From JANNBN01 sp031385545 (GTDB taxonomy: Bacteria; Actinomycetota; Acidimicrobiia; Acidimicrobiales; JANYDT01), in assembly GCA_031385545.1 (NCBI GenBank), contig JANNBN010000077.1:1-64000 (forward strand): a stretch of 64,000 bases of DNA. The letters run 5' to 3'. Position numbers and translations under genes: made by a program. The notes under the pieces were generated by a model, which did no database searches, had not been told where the DNA came from, and was given only the letters and a program-made list of their open reading frames with translations. Every line of letters starts with the position of its first letter. The stretch's first letter is position 1. Below are positions 1 through 8,588 of this stretch, in pieces.

Positions 1-1
1 C

Positions 2-619
2 GTCGGCTACCTGATCGGGGTCAGCGCCGGCGCCAAGGATGAACGCTCGCACCATGGTTGTGGTGACGCCCATGAGAGCTTGGGTGAGCACGATCGGGTC
101 GGCGGTGCGGATGCGGCCGGCCGTCATTGCCTCGTTGACATGCTTCACGGCGTCGTTGAGCGAATTCTCCTGGCTCTGGCGCAGCGTGTCGGCGAACTCG
201 GTTTCCGACACGGCGAACTGAAAGACGTTCACCATGTGGCGGTTCTCCGAGTACCAGTGCATGGTGGCGTGCATGCCGAGTTCGAGGCGCCGGATGGGAT
301 CAGGTTCGCTTTTGATACTGAGCTGCTGGCGTCGCCGTAACGAGTAATTGGCATCGCGCAGGATCTGATGCATCAGCGCTTCTTTGGACTCGAAGTACCA
401 ATAGAAGACCCCTTTACCGACGCCACACCCATCAACGATGTCGGCGACCGAGGTTGGGTGGTAACCCTGGACGGCGAACCGCCTGGCAGCGAAATCCATC
501 AGCTGGGTTCGGCGTTCCTTGCCCCTCGGGGTGAGTGGCCGGTCGTTCGCCGCAGAGTCCGCCGGGAGGGGTTGATCGGGTGTTGCGTGCAGCGGGTCGG
601 TCACAACGGCTGGGCGCAT
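2..619 (-). CDS. TetR/AcrR-family transcriptional regulator (partial, 3' end off window)
   Basis: A DNA-binding repressor of the TetR type. About 206 codons are visible; the C-terminus lies beyond the left edge. Residues about 35-80 are the helix-turn-helix domain, with the family signature VADIVDGCGVGKGVFYWYF followed by ESKEALM. The rest is the helical ligand-binding domain. An in-frame stop at 629-631 means ATG at 617-619 is the most upstream ATG; the first 30 residues are Pro/Ala-rich and look disordered, so a later start is possible. It diverges from a PlsC-type acyltransferase with 123 bases between, so control of that gene and of itself is a reasonable inference. The inducer cannot be read from the sequence. 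A weak promoter candidate on this strand is TTGGTC (650-655) and TAGCCT (626-631), 18 bases apart. Confidence 0.88.
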   Translation of the reverse strand, partial: MRPAVVTDPLHATPDQPLPADSAANDRPLTPRGKERRTQLMDFAARRFAVQGYHPTSVADIVDGCGVGKGVFYWYFESKEALMHQILRDANYSLRRRQQLSIKSEPDPIRRLELGMHATMHWYSENRHMVNVFQFAVSETEFADTLRQSQENSLNDAVKHVNEAMTAGRIRTADPIVLTQALMGVTTTMVRAFILGAGADPDQVAD

Positions 620-742
620 TCCAGCAGGCTAGAGATTCTGGGTGCGCATGACCAACTTCACGTGTCTCCGTTCGGCGAGGACCTTGATCGGCGGTTTACG
701 CTGCTGGCACGCCCACTGCGTGCGGGCGCCGATGGAGGGCAC

Positions 743-1459
743 ATGGCTTATCGAATTTTCAAAGCACTCCTCAGCCCAATTCTGCATGTGCTGTTCAAGG
801 TTCGTGTCGAGGGAATCGAGAATGTCCCCAGCTCTGGTCCCGTGATCCTGGCCAGCAACCATCACAGCTTCTCGGACTCGATCTTCTTGCCCATGGTGTT
901 GAAACGCCGTGTCACGTTCGTTGCCAAGGCCGAATACTTCGAGCAGAAGAAAACTGCATGGTTCTTCAAGCTGATGGGCCAGATTCCGGTGAAGCGCGGC
1001 GGCGGGCCGGCGGGTGAGCGGGCGCTCGAAGCAGCGTGCGAGGTGCTCAACGACGGCGGTGTGTTCGCTATTTATCCAGAAGGCACCCGCTCGCCAGATG
1101 GTCGGCTCTACAAGGGTCGTACCGGTGTGGCCCGCCTTGCGCTCCAGACCGGTGCGCCTATCTGCGCGGTCGCCATGATCGGTACTCGGGAAGCTCAGCC
1201 GATCGGCCAGGTGAAACCGAACTTCTTCTCGCCCATCACCATCAAGATTTCGCGTCCGATGGACTTCACACGACTCCAGCCCAGGTCAGACGATCCGTTG
1301 GTTGCCCGACAGATCACCGACGAGGTGATGTTCGAACTCCGTTCGCTGTCGGGGCAGGAGTATGTCAACCAGTACCCGCCGAAGAAGGGTGCAACGACCG
1401 AAGAGGTCACAGCCGACCAGGGTCCGGCGAAGGTTGGCGTCCTGGCCGCCGTCGGCTGA
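743..1459 (+). CDS. 1-acyl-sn-glycerol-3-phosphate acyltransferase family protein (PlsC-like)
   Basis: Membrane-associated acyltransferase that should move an acyl chain to lysophosphatidic acid or a related lipid acceptor. The 238-residue protein has the catalytic H-X4-D motif NHHSFSD (His40, Asp45), the substrate-binding block YPEGTRSPDG (Glu113) and the downstream GAPICAVAMIGT stretch, in the family order. The reading frame is open back to 368, but ATG at 743 (MAYRIFKALLSP) is preferred: the family domain begins at once and the upstream translation resembles no protein and is antisense to the TetR gene. Its divergent TetR neighbour suggests regulated lipid synthesis. The exact acyl acceptor is unknown. 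Confidence 0.9.
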   Translation: MAYRIFKALLSPILHVLFKVRVEGIENVPSSGPVILASNHHSFSDSIFLPMVLKRRVTFVAKAEYFEQKKTAWFFKLMGQIPVKRGGGPAGERALEAACEVLNDGGVFAIYPEGTRSPDGRLYKGRTGVARLALQTGAPICAVAMIGTREAQPIGQVKPNFFSPITIKISRPMDFTRLQPRSDDPLVARQITDEVMFELRSLSGQEYVNQYPPKKGATTEEVTADQGPAKVGVLAAVG

Positions 1460-1474
1460 GGTTCTTGCGGGCAG

Positions 1475-3013
1475 CTACTCGGCCCAGGCGCGGCTGCGCT
1501 CTATTGCGCGCAGCCACTGCGCATGGTCTTTGTCAGCTCCTGCCTTGGCCCGCTGCGGCGTGAACCGAGCGGCTTCGCTCCAGGCCGCAGACACCTCGTC
1601 GGTCGAAGACCACACACCTTCAGCTAGCCCGGCAGCGTACGCAGCACCCATTGCCGTTGTCTCGGTGATGGTTGGGCGGCTCACCGGGACGCCGAGCTGG
1701 TCGGACTGGAGTTGTAGCAGAAGGTCCATCACCGCGGCGCCTCCATCGACGCGCAGTTCAGCGAGCGTGGCACCCGACACTGCTGTCATACGGTCCACCA
1801 CGTCACGAACCTGATAGGCGATCGATTCGACAACGGCACGAGCGATGTGTGCTCGTCCGGTGCCACGGGTGATGCCGACGATTGTTCCGCGCGCATACGG
1901 ATCCCACCATGGACTTCCGAGGCCCGTGAATGCCGGCACGACACAGACGCCTTCGGTGTCGGGGATCGAGGATGCAAGCGGGCCGATCTCGGACGCCGAC
2001 CCGATGATGCCCAGCCCGTCGCGCAGCCACTGGATGGCAGCACCGGTGACGAACACCGCACCTTCCAGCGCGTATGCGAATCCACCGTTGACTCCCAGAT
2101 CCCAGGCAACGGTGGTAAGCAGACCCTCGGAGGGGGGCGGGCAGGTGGGGCCGACGTTCATCAGCAGGAAACTGCCCGTGCCGTAGGTGTTCTTGGCCAT
2201 GCCGGGGGACAGGCATGCCTGGCCGAACAGCGCGGACTGCTGGTCACCGAGGATGGCGCTGATCGGCGTACTCGTCAACCGCCCGCCGGCAACGCTGGCG
2301 TGCACCGTGCCGAAGCGGCCGCTCGACGGACGAACTTCGGGCAGCACCGACAGCGGCACGCCGAACAAGTCGGCCAGTTCGGGTGACCAGGCGCGGTCCA
2401 CGATGTCGTACAGGAGCGTCCGGCTGGCGTTGGACGGGTCGGTTGCGTGTCGGCCGCTGTCAGGCCCGCCGGTCAGGTTCCACAGCACCCAGTCGTCGAC
2501 GGTACCCATCAACAGGTTGGGACCTTCCGGGACGCCGTTGTCGAGCAGCCAGCGGAACTTGGTGGCGGAGAAGTAGGGGTCGAGAACCAGACCCGTACGT
2601 GCACGTACGGTATCCAGGTGACCGTCAGCGGCCAACCGGTCACACACCCCAGCCGTTCGACGGTCCTGCCACACAATGGCGGGAGCCAGCGGCTTGCCCG
2701 TCGAGCGATCCCACGCGACGACCGTTTCGCGTTGGTTCGTGATGCCGATCGCTGCGATGTGCGAGTCATCGGGCAACGCGTCGAGGAGTTCGGTGAGCGT
2801 CTGCTGGACGCAGTCCCAGATCTCGGTTGCGTCGTGTTCCACCCAACCAGGCTGGGGGAAATGCTGGGTGAACTCTCGGTAGCGGTATCCGACGGGCGCG
2901 CCGGTTGCGTCGACAGCGAAGCTGCGGACACCGGTCGTGCCGCAGTCAATGGAGACAACGACGTCCCTCCCGGTATCTGCGCGGTTCACCAAGGACTTCG
3001 ATTCAGCATCCAC
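1475..3013 (-). CDS. glpK: Glycerol kinase (FGGY family)
   Basis: Phosphorylates glycerol to glycerol 3-phosphate with ATP in the cytoplasm, feeding phospholipid synthesis and glycolysis. The 512 residues match the usual length. Visible features: the first phosphate loop SIDCGTTGVRSFAVD near the N-terminus, ITNQRET, the DQQSALFGQ block, the glycine-rich NTYGTGSF and the C-terminal VDGGAA segment. Together these are typical of GlpK rather than sugar kinases. GTG at 3013 is chosen; the frame is open further upstream but that part is low-complexity and would reach into the divergent pfp gene. GTG eight codons later is an alternative. The neighbouring acyltransferase (which uses glycerol-phosphate lipids) and PPi-phosphofructokinase are compatible with a carbon/lipid theme but not a shared operon. 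Confidence 0.93.
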   Translation of the reverse strand: MDAESKSLVNRADTGRDVVVSIDCGTTGVRSFAVDATGAPVGYRYREFTQHFPQPGWVEHDATEIWDCVQQTLTELLDALPDDSHIAAIGITNQRETVVAWDRSTGKPLAPAIVWQDRRTAGVCDRLAADGHLDTVRARTGLVLDPYFSATKFRWLLDNGVPEGPNLLMGTVDDWVLWNLTGGPDSGRHATDPSNASRTLLYDIVDRAWSPELADLFGVPLSVLPEVRPSSGRFGTVHASVAGGRLTSTPISAILGDQQSALFGQACLSPGMAKNTYGTGSFLLMNVGPTCPPPSEGLLTTVAWDLGVNGGFAYALEGAVFVTGAAIQWLRDGLGIIGSASEIGPLASSIPDTEGVCVVPAFTGLGSPWWDPYARGTIVGITRGTGRAHIARAVVESIAYQVRDVVDRMTAVSGATLAELRVDGGAAVMDLLLQLQSDQLGVPVSRPTITETTAMGAAYAAGLAEGVWSSTDEVSAAWSEAARFTPQRAKAGADKDHAQWLRAIERSRAWAE

Positions 3014-3113
3014 GTCGGCAAACCTACCGCCGAAGCCACGTTGACAACGCGGTTGTCGTGGCGCCGTCCTGCCTTCGGCCGACCTGCTGGATGAGCCAAC
3101 TAACCTCCAGCAC

Positions 3114-4304
3114 ATGCGAATTGCAATGCTCACCGCCGGTGGTCTCGCCCCCTGTCTGTCCACCGCCGTCGGCGGTCTGATCGAGCGCTATGCGGCTGTC
3201 GCCCCGGATGCCGAACTCATCGGATACCGAGACGGCTATGCGGGCCTGCTCACCGGTAACTCCATTTCCGTCGGCGCCGCGGGGCGGGCCGAAGCCGCTG
3301 CGCTGTACGGGTTCGGTGGTTCGCCGCTGGGCAACAGCCGAGTGAAGCTCACCAACGTGGCCGACTGTGTGAAACGTGGTCTGGTCAAAGTAGGTCAGGA
3401 CCCCCTGCACGTTGCTGCGGAGCAGCTGACGAAGGACGGGGTGTCGGTGCTGCACACCATCGGCGGCGACGACACCAACATGACCGCAGCCGACCTGGCT
3501 GCGTATCTCGCGTCCAACGGTTATGAACTGCGAGTCGTTGGGCTCCCGAAGACCATCGACAACGATGTCTCGCCGATCGCGCAGACCCTTGGTGCGTCAA
3601 CCGCAGCCGAGCAGGGTGCGATCTTCTTCGAAAACCTGGTGTTCGAAGGTTCGGCCAACCCCCGTTCGCTCATCATTCATGAAGTGATGGGTCGCAGCTG
3701 CGGCTGGCTCACCGCTGCCACCGCACGGGTCTATCGGGACCGCCTCCACGCGCGTCCCACGGCACCGTCGCTTGGCATCGATCACGCATGGCTGGACATC
3801 GATGCGGTCTACATCCCCGAGTCGCGGGTCGACATCGCAGCCGAGTCTGCCCGGCTCAAAGCTGTGATCGACCGTAAGGGCACCGCCAATGTGTTCGTGT
3901 CCGAGGGTGCAGGCGTCAGCGAGATCGTGGCGTCGCTCGAGGCCAAGGGCGAGACCGTCGAACGGGACGCGTTCGGCCACGTGAAGCTGGACAAGATCAA
4001 CGTCGGCTCGTGGTTCTCGCAGCAGTTCGCATCGCTGGTATCAGCTGAAAAGGCACAGGTCCAGAAGTCGGGTTACTTCGCCCGTTCAGCGCCTTCCAAC
4101 GCAGAGGACCGAGCCCTCATCGGCGAGATGGTGGTGTGTGCTGTCAGCAGTGCGCTCGACGGGGTCAGCGGGGTCGTCGGTCACGACGAAGAGCAGGGCA
4201 ACGTCCTTCGTGCCATCGAGTTCCCACGCATCAAAGGCGGCAAAGAATTCGATGTCAACACGCCGTGGTTCCAGTCGTTGTTGACCGACATCGGCCAAGC
4301 CTGA
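3114..4304 (+). CDS. pfp: Pyrophosphate-dependent 6-phosphofructokinase
   Basis: Interconverts fructose 6-phosphate and fructose 1,6-bisphosphate in glycolysis. Two marks point to pyrophosphate rather than ATP as phosphoryl donor: GGDD (117-120) where ATP enzymes have GGDG, and PKTIDND (145-151) with the Lys typical of PPi enzymes. MGRSCGWLTAATA supplies the sugar-phosphate contact. The 396 residues fit the PPi-PFK clade. The start MRIAMLTAGGLAPC begins directly on the first beta strand and glycine loop. It stands alone, divergent from glpK with a 100-base gap, and converges on a secreted-protein gene. A PPi enzyme makes this step reversible; that is family knowledge, not seen here. Confidence 0.93.
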   Translation: MRIAMLTAGGLAPCLSTAVGGLIERYAAVAPDAELIGYRDGYAGLLTGNSISVGAAGRAEAAALYGFGGSPLGNSRVKLTNVADCVKRGLVKVGQDPLHVAAEQLTKDGVSVLHTIGGDDTNMTAADLAAYLASNGYELRVVGLPKTIDNDVSPIAQTLGASTAAEQGAIFFENLVFEGSANPRSLIIHEVMGRSCGWLTAATARVYRDRLHARPTAPSLGIDHAWLDIDAVYIPESRVDIAAESARLKAVIDRKGTANVFVSEGAGVSEIVASLEAKGETVERDAFGHVKLDKINVGSWFSQQFASLVSAEKAQVQKSGYFARSAPSNAEDRALIGEMVVCAVSSALDGVSGVVGHDEEQGNVLRAIEFPRIKGGKEFDVNTPWFQSLLTDIGQA

Positions 4305-4306
4305 CG

Positions 4307-4337
4307 CTCAGCTGGGTGCAGCCCTCAGCTGGGTGCA
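4307..4337. repeat. Tandem 14-bp direct repeat in convergent junction
   Basis: CTCAGCTGGGTGCA occurs at 4307-4320 and again at 4324-4337, period 17. The second copy covers the stop codon of the minus-strand gene. CTCAGC (4324-4329) can pair with GCTGAG (4340-4345), so the pair may also form a weak hairpin between two convergent genes. A local duplication is the simplest reading; a terminator role is speculative because no T-run follows. Confidence 0.55.
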
Positions 4338-5263
4338 TCGCTGAGTCTCACCATTGCATCGATCACGGTGTCGATGCCGGGGTCCGTTGCGTCGGTCGGC
4401 GCCACGATCGGGTGTCGGATTACGAGAACTTGTGTCAGCTCGTCGCAACTCGTCGGTGTCGGCGGCCAAAGGCTGGACCGCGCCGCCCATGACGCGTGTG
4501 GTGAAGGAGTGCGGTCAAGCTGGTTCGAGTCGACCAGACCATCATCGTGGGCAGGTGGGGGAGGGACGGTGCAGCCTGGCAGTAGTGTTCGGGCCGCTGT
4601 TTCGAGAACAAGCACAGGAATACCAAGGCGCCGTGACTCGGCGAGCACCGCCGTGCGCTGTTCGGCAGTGATGCCAGCGTCCCTGACCTGTGCCCCGTAG
4701 ACGAATCCACCCGCTGGTCCGCCGAGCCCGTCGAAGTATCGAGCTGTGCGCACGGTTGCTCCGTGTGCTGCTGCTGCGAAGGCTGGGAGCAGTGTGAACA
4801 CGACGTTTCTTGTCGGCCGTTGAGCTCCGTTGCCCGTTGTGGTGGCCCCGGTCTGATCGAACCTGGCGACTTCGACGGTGGACATGGACTCGGCAGTCCG
4901 TTCGCCTTTCGGGAGGGTTCGGATGATCGACGTGACGACGGTGCTGCGATCCGTGACCCGGCCGAATACTGACATCGGAGCGTTTGTGACCTGCCACGCA
5001 CCCTGCCGCACGGTCGGCACGGTCCGGAGCTTCACGGCTGAAACCCGACCCAACGGTAAGCCCTGGCTGGCGTTGCAGCCGGGTACCGCTGCGGCATCAA
5101 CTACGAGCCAGCGACCATTTCGTATGCATACATATCCGTTTGCGACAAAGCGCCGAGTCGTGGGTGAGGCCGAGCCTGATGCGGCCTGAGCGCCCGGCGC
5201 TGCAGCACACGCAATGAGGGCAGCTATCGACAGAACAAAAACCTTCGGTACGGTTGTTCTCAT
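4325..5263 (-). CDS. Secreted hypothetical protein
   Basis: I do not recognise a family. The 312-residue protein opens with a clear Sec signal peptide: basic MRTTVPK, hydrophobic core VFVLSIAALIACAAAP and the cleavage-like GAQAASG near residues 22-26. The mature part includes RFVANGYVCIRNGRWLVVDAA and PGCNASQGLPLG, a long Ala/Val/Thr-rich middle, and two Cys in the last third (LLPGCTVP, TSCDELT). No lipobox is seen, so export rather than lipidation is expected. The start is ATG at 5261-5263; the open frame upstream has no signal peptide. This ATG shares bases with the start of the divergent SRPBCC gene, so neither gene has an ordinary leader. Confidence 0.72.
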   Translation of the reverse strand: MRTTVPKVFVLSIAALIACAAAPGAQAASGSASPTTRRFVANGYVCIRNGRWLVVDAAAVPGCNASQGLPLGRVSAVKLRTVPTVRQGAWQVTNAPMSVFGRVTDRSTVVTSIIRTLPKGERTAESMSTVEVARFDQTGATTTGNGAQRPTRNVVFTLLPAFAAAAHGATVRTARYFDGLGGPAGGFVYGAQVRDAGITAEQRTAVLAESRRLGIPVLVLETAARTLLPGCTVPPPPAHDDGLVDSNQLDRTPSPHASWAARSSLWPPTPTSCDELTQVLVIRHPIVAPTDATDPGIDTVIDAMVRLSDAPS

Positions 5264-5699
5264 GTCCAGCCTGCTCGTCTCGCGGTCCGTCCAGGTGAAT
5301 GCCCGGCCCGAAGTGATCTTCAATCTACTTGCCGACCCGTCGCGCCACCACGAGATCGATGGTTCCGGAACGGTGGTGGGTGCCGCACCGTCGGCACCAA
5401 CCCGGCTTGCCCTCGGCAGTTCGTTTTCCATGAGCATGCGACAGGGCATGCCATATCGCATCACCAACACCGTGATCGAGTTCGTCGAGGATCGCGTCGT
5501 TGCATGGCGACATTTCGGTGGACATACCTGGCGGTATCAGCTCGACCCGTTGGAGGACGGGACGCAGACGTTGGTCACGGAGACGTTCGACGGCACGGTG
5601 TCCCGGTTTCCTCCCGCGCTGCTGTTGATGGGCGCCCCGAAGCGCAACGCAACAGGAATCGAAGCCACACTCAAACGGTTGGCTGACCGTTTTGCCTGA
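5262..5699 (+). CDS. SRPBCC-family (START-like) protein, polyketide cyclase/dehydrase type
   Basis: Small cytoplasmic protein of the SRPBCC/START fold, which encloses hydrophobic ligands in a cavity; no specific ligand can be read. The 145 residues have the typical opening VSRSVQVNARPEVIFNLLAD, then beta strands RITNTVIEFVEDRVVAWRHF and LDPLEDGTQTLVTETFD, and the long C-terminal helix ATGIEATLKRLADRF. ATG at 5262 is chosen because the domain begins five residues later; the frame is open back to 5214, inside the divergent gene. This start codon overlaps the start codon of the minus-strand secreted protein by two bases (CATG at 5261-5264). Confidence 0.8.
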   Translation: MSSLLVSRSVQVNARPEVIFNLLADPSRHHEIDGSGTVVGAAPSAPTRLALGSSFSMSMRQGMPYRITNTVIEFVEDRVVAWRHFGGHTWRYQLDPLEDGTQTLVTETFDGTVSRFPPALLLMGAPKRNATGIEATLKRLADRFA

Positions 5700-5704
5700 G
5701 CGTC

Positions 5705-6499
5705 TCAGGCGCCGCTGAGCAGTGCCGCCAGCGGTCCCAGCAACGATGGGTTGCTGACGAGCAGCACTTCTCGGTGCAGCGGCAGACGGGTGTGGACTGC
5801 TCCGGCTTCGGCCGCTATGAGCAGCCCCGCGCACTCGTCCCACGGCTGCAGTCCATCTTCGAAGTAGCCGTCGAGGCGGCCATCGGCAACGAAGCACAGA
5901 TCGATTGCAGCAGATCCGGCACGGCGAATCTCACGGATATGCGGCAGGACGGTTGCGAGGCGAGCGCCCTGGACTGCCCTGATTTCCGGAAGGTACGCGA
6001 ACCCCGTTCCGAGCAATGCATGTGACACGTCGGTCAGCGCGCTGACCCCGATCCGGGTCCCGTTGCGGAACGCACCGCCGCCCAGTACAGCGGTGTACAG
6101 GTCGCCGAGCATGGGTGCCGACACGGCGCCGGCCACGGTGGTGCCAACGACTTCGACGCCGACCGACACCGAGAAGAACGGATGTCTGTACACATAGTTT
6201 GTGGTGCCGTCGATGGGGTCGACGACCCAGCGAACCCCCGACGTGCCAGCGCGTGCGGTGCCTTCTTCGCCGAGGAAGCCGTCGTCGGGGCGTTCGGCGT
6301 CGATCAGCGAGACGATGAGCTGTTCGGAAGCCTTGTCCATCTCGGTGACCAGGTCGGTGCCGCTGGACTTGGTGTCGAGGGTGCGGGTGCGGTGGAGGCC
6401 GTCAGCGATCAGCTCTCCGGCTGCGACCGCAATCCGGGTGGCAAGGTCAAGCAGTTCGACATGCAGCGCGACGGCCGAGGGAGCGGAAGATTCGCTCAT
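5705..6499 (-). CDS. Inositol monophosphatase family protein
   Basis: Mg2+-dependent phosphatase of the IMPase/CysQ/HisN superfamily, removing phosphate from inositol phosphate or a related small substrate. Metal-site motifs are present in order: GEEGTA (first Glu), DPIDGTTNY (Asp-Pro-x-Asp-Gly-Thr) and, near the C-terminus, QPWDECAG, the WD-x-x-A/G motif. At 264 residues it is a full-length family member. ATG at 6497-6499 overlaps the upstream TGA (ATGA), which favours this start over ATG at 6514. It forms a two-gene unit with the small membrane protein upstream. Which substrate it uses (inositol phosphate, PAP or histidinol phosphate) is not determinable here. Confidence 0.9.
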   Translation of the reverse strand: MSESSAPSAVALHVELLDLATRIAVAAGELIADGLHRTRTLDTKSSGTDLVTEMDKASEQLIVSLIDAERPDDGFLGEEGTARAGTSGVRWVVDPIDGTTNYVYRHPFFSVSVGVEVVGTTVAGAVSAPMLGDLYTAVLGGGAFRNGTRIGVSALTDVSHALLGTGFAYLPEIRAVQGARLATVLPHIREIRRAGSAAIDLCFVADGRLDGYFEDGLQPWDECAGLLIAAEAGAVHTRLPLHREVLLVSNPSLLGPLAALLSGA

Positions 6500-6756
6500 T
6501 TGTTTGCGTTCCATTCAGCGAGCGCGCGCAGTGCGAGGACCGACACGACTGCAGTTCCGCCGGCGAAGGCGAGTGTTGACACGATGGCCCCGATGGACTT
6601 GGGAGCGGTGCAAGTTCCTGCACACTGCAGGTCGACCATGGCCCAGCCGATCAGCCCTCCGCAGGCTCCGGCAAGGAGGATGGCCCCGAACGCCACGGCT
6701 CTCGCCGTGACTGACGGAAGACTGGACAGGCCGGGTTGCGGAACTTCAGCGGGCAC
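6496..6756 (-). CDS. Small two-helix membrane protein, hypothetical
   Basis: No family recognised. The 86 residues hold two predicted transmembrane helices, roughly residues 20-42 (AVAFGAILLAGACGGLIGWAM) minus its ends and 57-78 (IGAIVSTLAFAGGTAVVSVL), joined by a short loop with two Cys (LQCAGTCTAP) that could form a disulfide outside the membrane. Its stop codon overlaps the phosphatase start by four bases, so the two are translated as a unit. Nothing indicates a catalytic role; it is probably an integral membrane protein of unknown use. Confidence 0.65.
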   Translation of the reverse strand: MPAEVPQPGLSSLPSVTARAVAFGAILLAGACGGLIGWAMVDLQCAGTCTAPKSIGAIVSTLAFAGGTAVVSVLALRALAEWNANK

Positions 6757-6786
6757 GTCTCCACCCTACTGGCCGGGTGTTCCGTG

Positions 6787-7278
6787 TCAGCTCAGGTGAA
6801 GGTCGGCGACGACGGCTCCCGATGCGGTAATGAGCGATTGCGGGGCGACGCCGAACACGTCGTTCCAGGTTCCGGCGGCGGCCCACACTGTTTCGTACGC
6901 GAGCAATTCGGGGTCGGCGAAAATGCGAAGTTTGGTTCGGTGGGCAATGGGTGCAACGCCGCCGATCGGGAACCCGGTTGCGGCGCGGACGGCATCGGCG
7001 TCAACGCGCCAACACGCTGGCTGTCCGGCCGCCGCTGCGAGTTTCAGCTCGTCGAGCTGCAGGTGGCCAGGAACCAACGCCACAACGATTTCTCCGTCTG
7101 CCCGTGCCGCTCCGTTGCCAACGGCGAAGATTAGTGACTTGACGATCTGGCCGACCTCGACCCCGATCGCGTTGGCTGCCTGGACTGCAGTCTTGGTGCC
7201 GTCAGGAAACCTGCGGAGTTCGATCTTCATGCCCAGCTTGACGGCCGCCTCAGAGACGAGGCGAGTGTTTGCATGCAT
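6787..7278 (-). CDS. YbaK/EbsC-family aminoacyl-tRNA deacylase
   Basis: Trans-editing domain of the YbaK/ProX family, which hydrolyses mischarged aminoacyl-tRNA such as Cys-tRNA(Pro). The 163 residues include the family blocks AVQAANAIGVEVGQIVKSLIF with the conserved Lys, the central VALVPGHLQLDELKLAAAA, and the glycine motif TGFPIGGVAPIAH followed by FADPELLAYETVWAAAGTWNDVF. Start is ATG at 7276-7278 (MHANTRLVSEAA); the longer frame upstream is basic and unlike the family. It stands alone between two unrelated minus-strand genes. Which mischarged tRNA it edits is not decidable from sequence. Confidence 0.9.
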   Translation of the reverse strand: MHANTRLVSEAAVKLGMKIELRRFPDGTKTAVQAANAIGVEVGQIVKSLIFAVGNGAARADGEIVVALVPGHLQLDELKLAAAAGQPACWRVDADAVRAATGFPIGGVAPIAHRTKLRIFADPELLAYETVWAAAGTWNDVFGVAPQSLITASGAVVADLHLS

Positions 7279-7336
7279 TGTGCAAACGCTAGATGAGCAG
7301 GGCAGCCGCGCTCGCCGAAAGGCGATTGTGCGTCGG

Positions 7337-8581
7337 TTAGCCGCGGTCCCAGATCGAGGCAATCGGAACGGCGTAGATGCGTTCGTCGATGCGAAAGATC
7401 CTCGGTCCGGTGTGCAGAACTACGCCAGTGGTGAACCTGTCGCCAAGTAGATCTCGCAGCCAGATCAGATGTGCGGCGTCAGCGCGTTCCGGTGCGGAGC
7501 TTGCTTTGCATTCGATGCCAGCTACTCGTCCATCTCGCGACTCCGCGATGAGGTCAATCTCGTGAGCTCCAGAATCGTGGCGAAGGTGGTGGAGCCTGGC
7601 ACCAGACGTTGCGACGGTTAGCTCGGGACGAAGCTGCGAGAGCACGTAGGTATCAATGATGCGACCGAGCAAGTCTCCGTCGCGCAGAATCGCCCGTTCG
7701 TCGACGCCGAGGAGCGGACCGAGCATCGCCGGGTCGACGAGGTAGCGCTTTTCCGTTCTCGTGAGTCGGTTGAGCTGATTGGAATGCCATGCCGGGATCC
7801 GTTCGGTCGCGAAAAGCGCCTCGAACAATGAGTCATAAGCAACGGCGGTCATCCTCGTCACGCCAGCCGAGTCATAAAGCCGCTTGTGCTCGACGACCCC
7901 CGCCGTGCTCGCAGCAACGGCTTGGAGGTAGCGACGCAAAAGCGCCGGATCCCGATTCGAGTCCGTGAGAGTTGCGTCACGGCTGATCAACTGCTGAACG
8001 TAGCTTTCCCACCAGATCGAACGGGCCTTTGCCGACGATCGAAGCGCGACCTCAGGTGGCATTCCCCGGAGCGCACGGTCGAGATAGTCGCGTAGAGCGA
8101 GCGGCTCGGCGGGTGAACGCAGGTTTTCGATGGTGCCGTCGAGAAGTACATCAACGAACGATGACTCTCCCGTGTAGCCGGTGATCTCTCGCTCGCTGAG
8201 GCCCCACTGGGTGAGGAGAATCACACGCCCAGTGGCAGCCCATGTGGGCTGCAGAAGGTCCGCCCGAACTGATCCGGTAAGCACGAATCTTCCTGGGGAC
8301 GAATCAAGATCGACCGATCGTTTCACGGCTGGTAGCACCTCAGGAACAAGTTGCCACTCGTCGATCAGAAGCGGGGTCTCGAACGCGCGGAGAACTTCGT
8401 CGGGGTCGGCGCGGAGCGGCCCTGCCTGGTTCGGTCGGTCGAGCTGCAACGTCGAACTGCTTAACCGTCGAGCGCTCGTGGTCTTGCCCGACGCTCGAGG
8501 TCCAACGATCATCACCGCTGCGAACTCATCGAGCACTTCTTCGAGCAGACGGTCGATCAACCGGACTACATAGCGGGCCAC
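7337..8581 (-). CDS. AAA ATPase with C-terminal DUF4143 domain
   Basis: P-loop ATPase of the AAA_14/DUF4143 group. N-terminal ATPase: Walker A GPRASGKTT (about 27-35) and Walker B LLIDEWQ. The C-terminal half carries the DUF4143 nuclease-like signature HHLRHDSGAHEIDLIAE followed by VAGIECKASSAP, the D...ExK arrangement of a PD-(D/E)XK fold. Length (414) is typical. These proteins are common, often variably distributed and of uncertain role; some sit beside toxin-antitoxin or transport genes, which is not the case here. Start is GTG at 8581, with TATTAT at 8589-8594 seven bases upstream, which suggests a leaderless message. An inverted repeat overlaps that promoter. Confidence 0.86.
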   Translation of the reverse strand: MARYVVRLIDRLLEEVLDEFAAVMIVGPRASGKTTSARRLSSSTLQLDRPNQAGPLRADPDEVLRAFETPLLIDEWQLVPEVLPAVKRSVDLDSSPGRFVLTGSVRADLLQPTWAATGRVILLTQWGLSEREITGYTGESSFVDVLLDGTIENLRSPAEPLALRDYLDRALRGMPPEVALRSSAKARSIWWESYVQQLISRDATLTDSNRDPALLRRYLQAVAASTAGVVEHKRLYDSAGVTRMTAVAYDSLFEALFATERIPAWHSNQLNRLTRTEKRYLVDPAMLGPLLGVDERAILRDGDLLGRIIDTYVLSQLRPELTVATSGARLHHLRHDSGAHEIDLIAESRDGRVAGIECKASSAPERADAAHLIWLRDLLGDRFTTGVVLHTGPRIFRIDERIYAVPIASIWDRG

Positions 8582-8588
8582 ATCGCAA

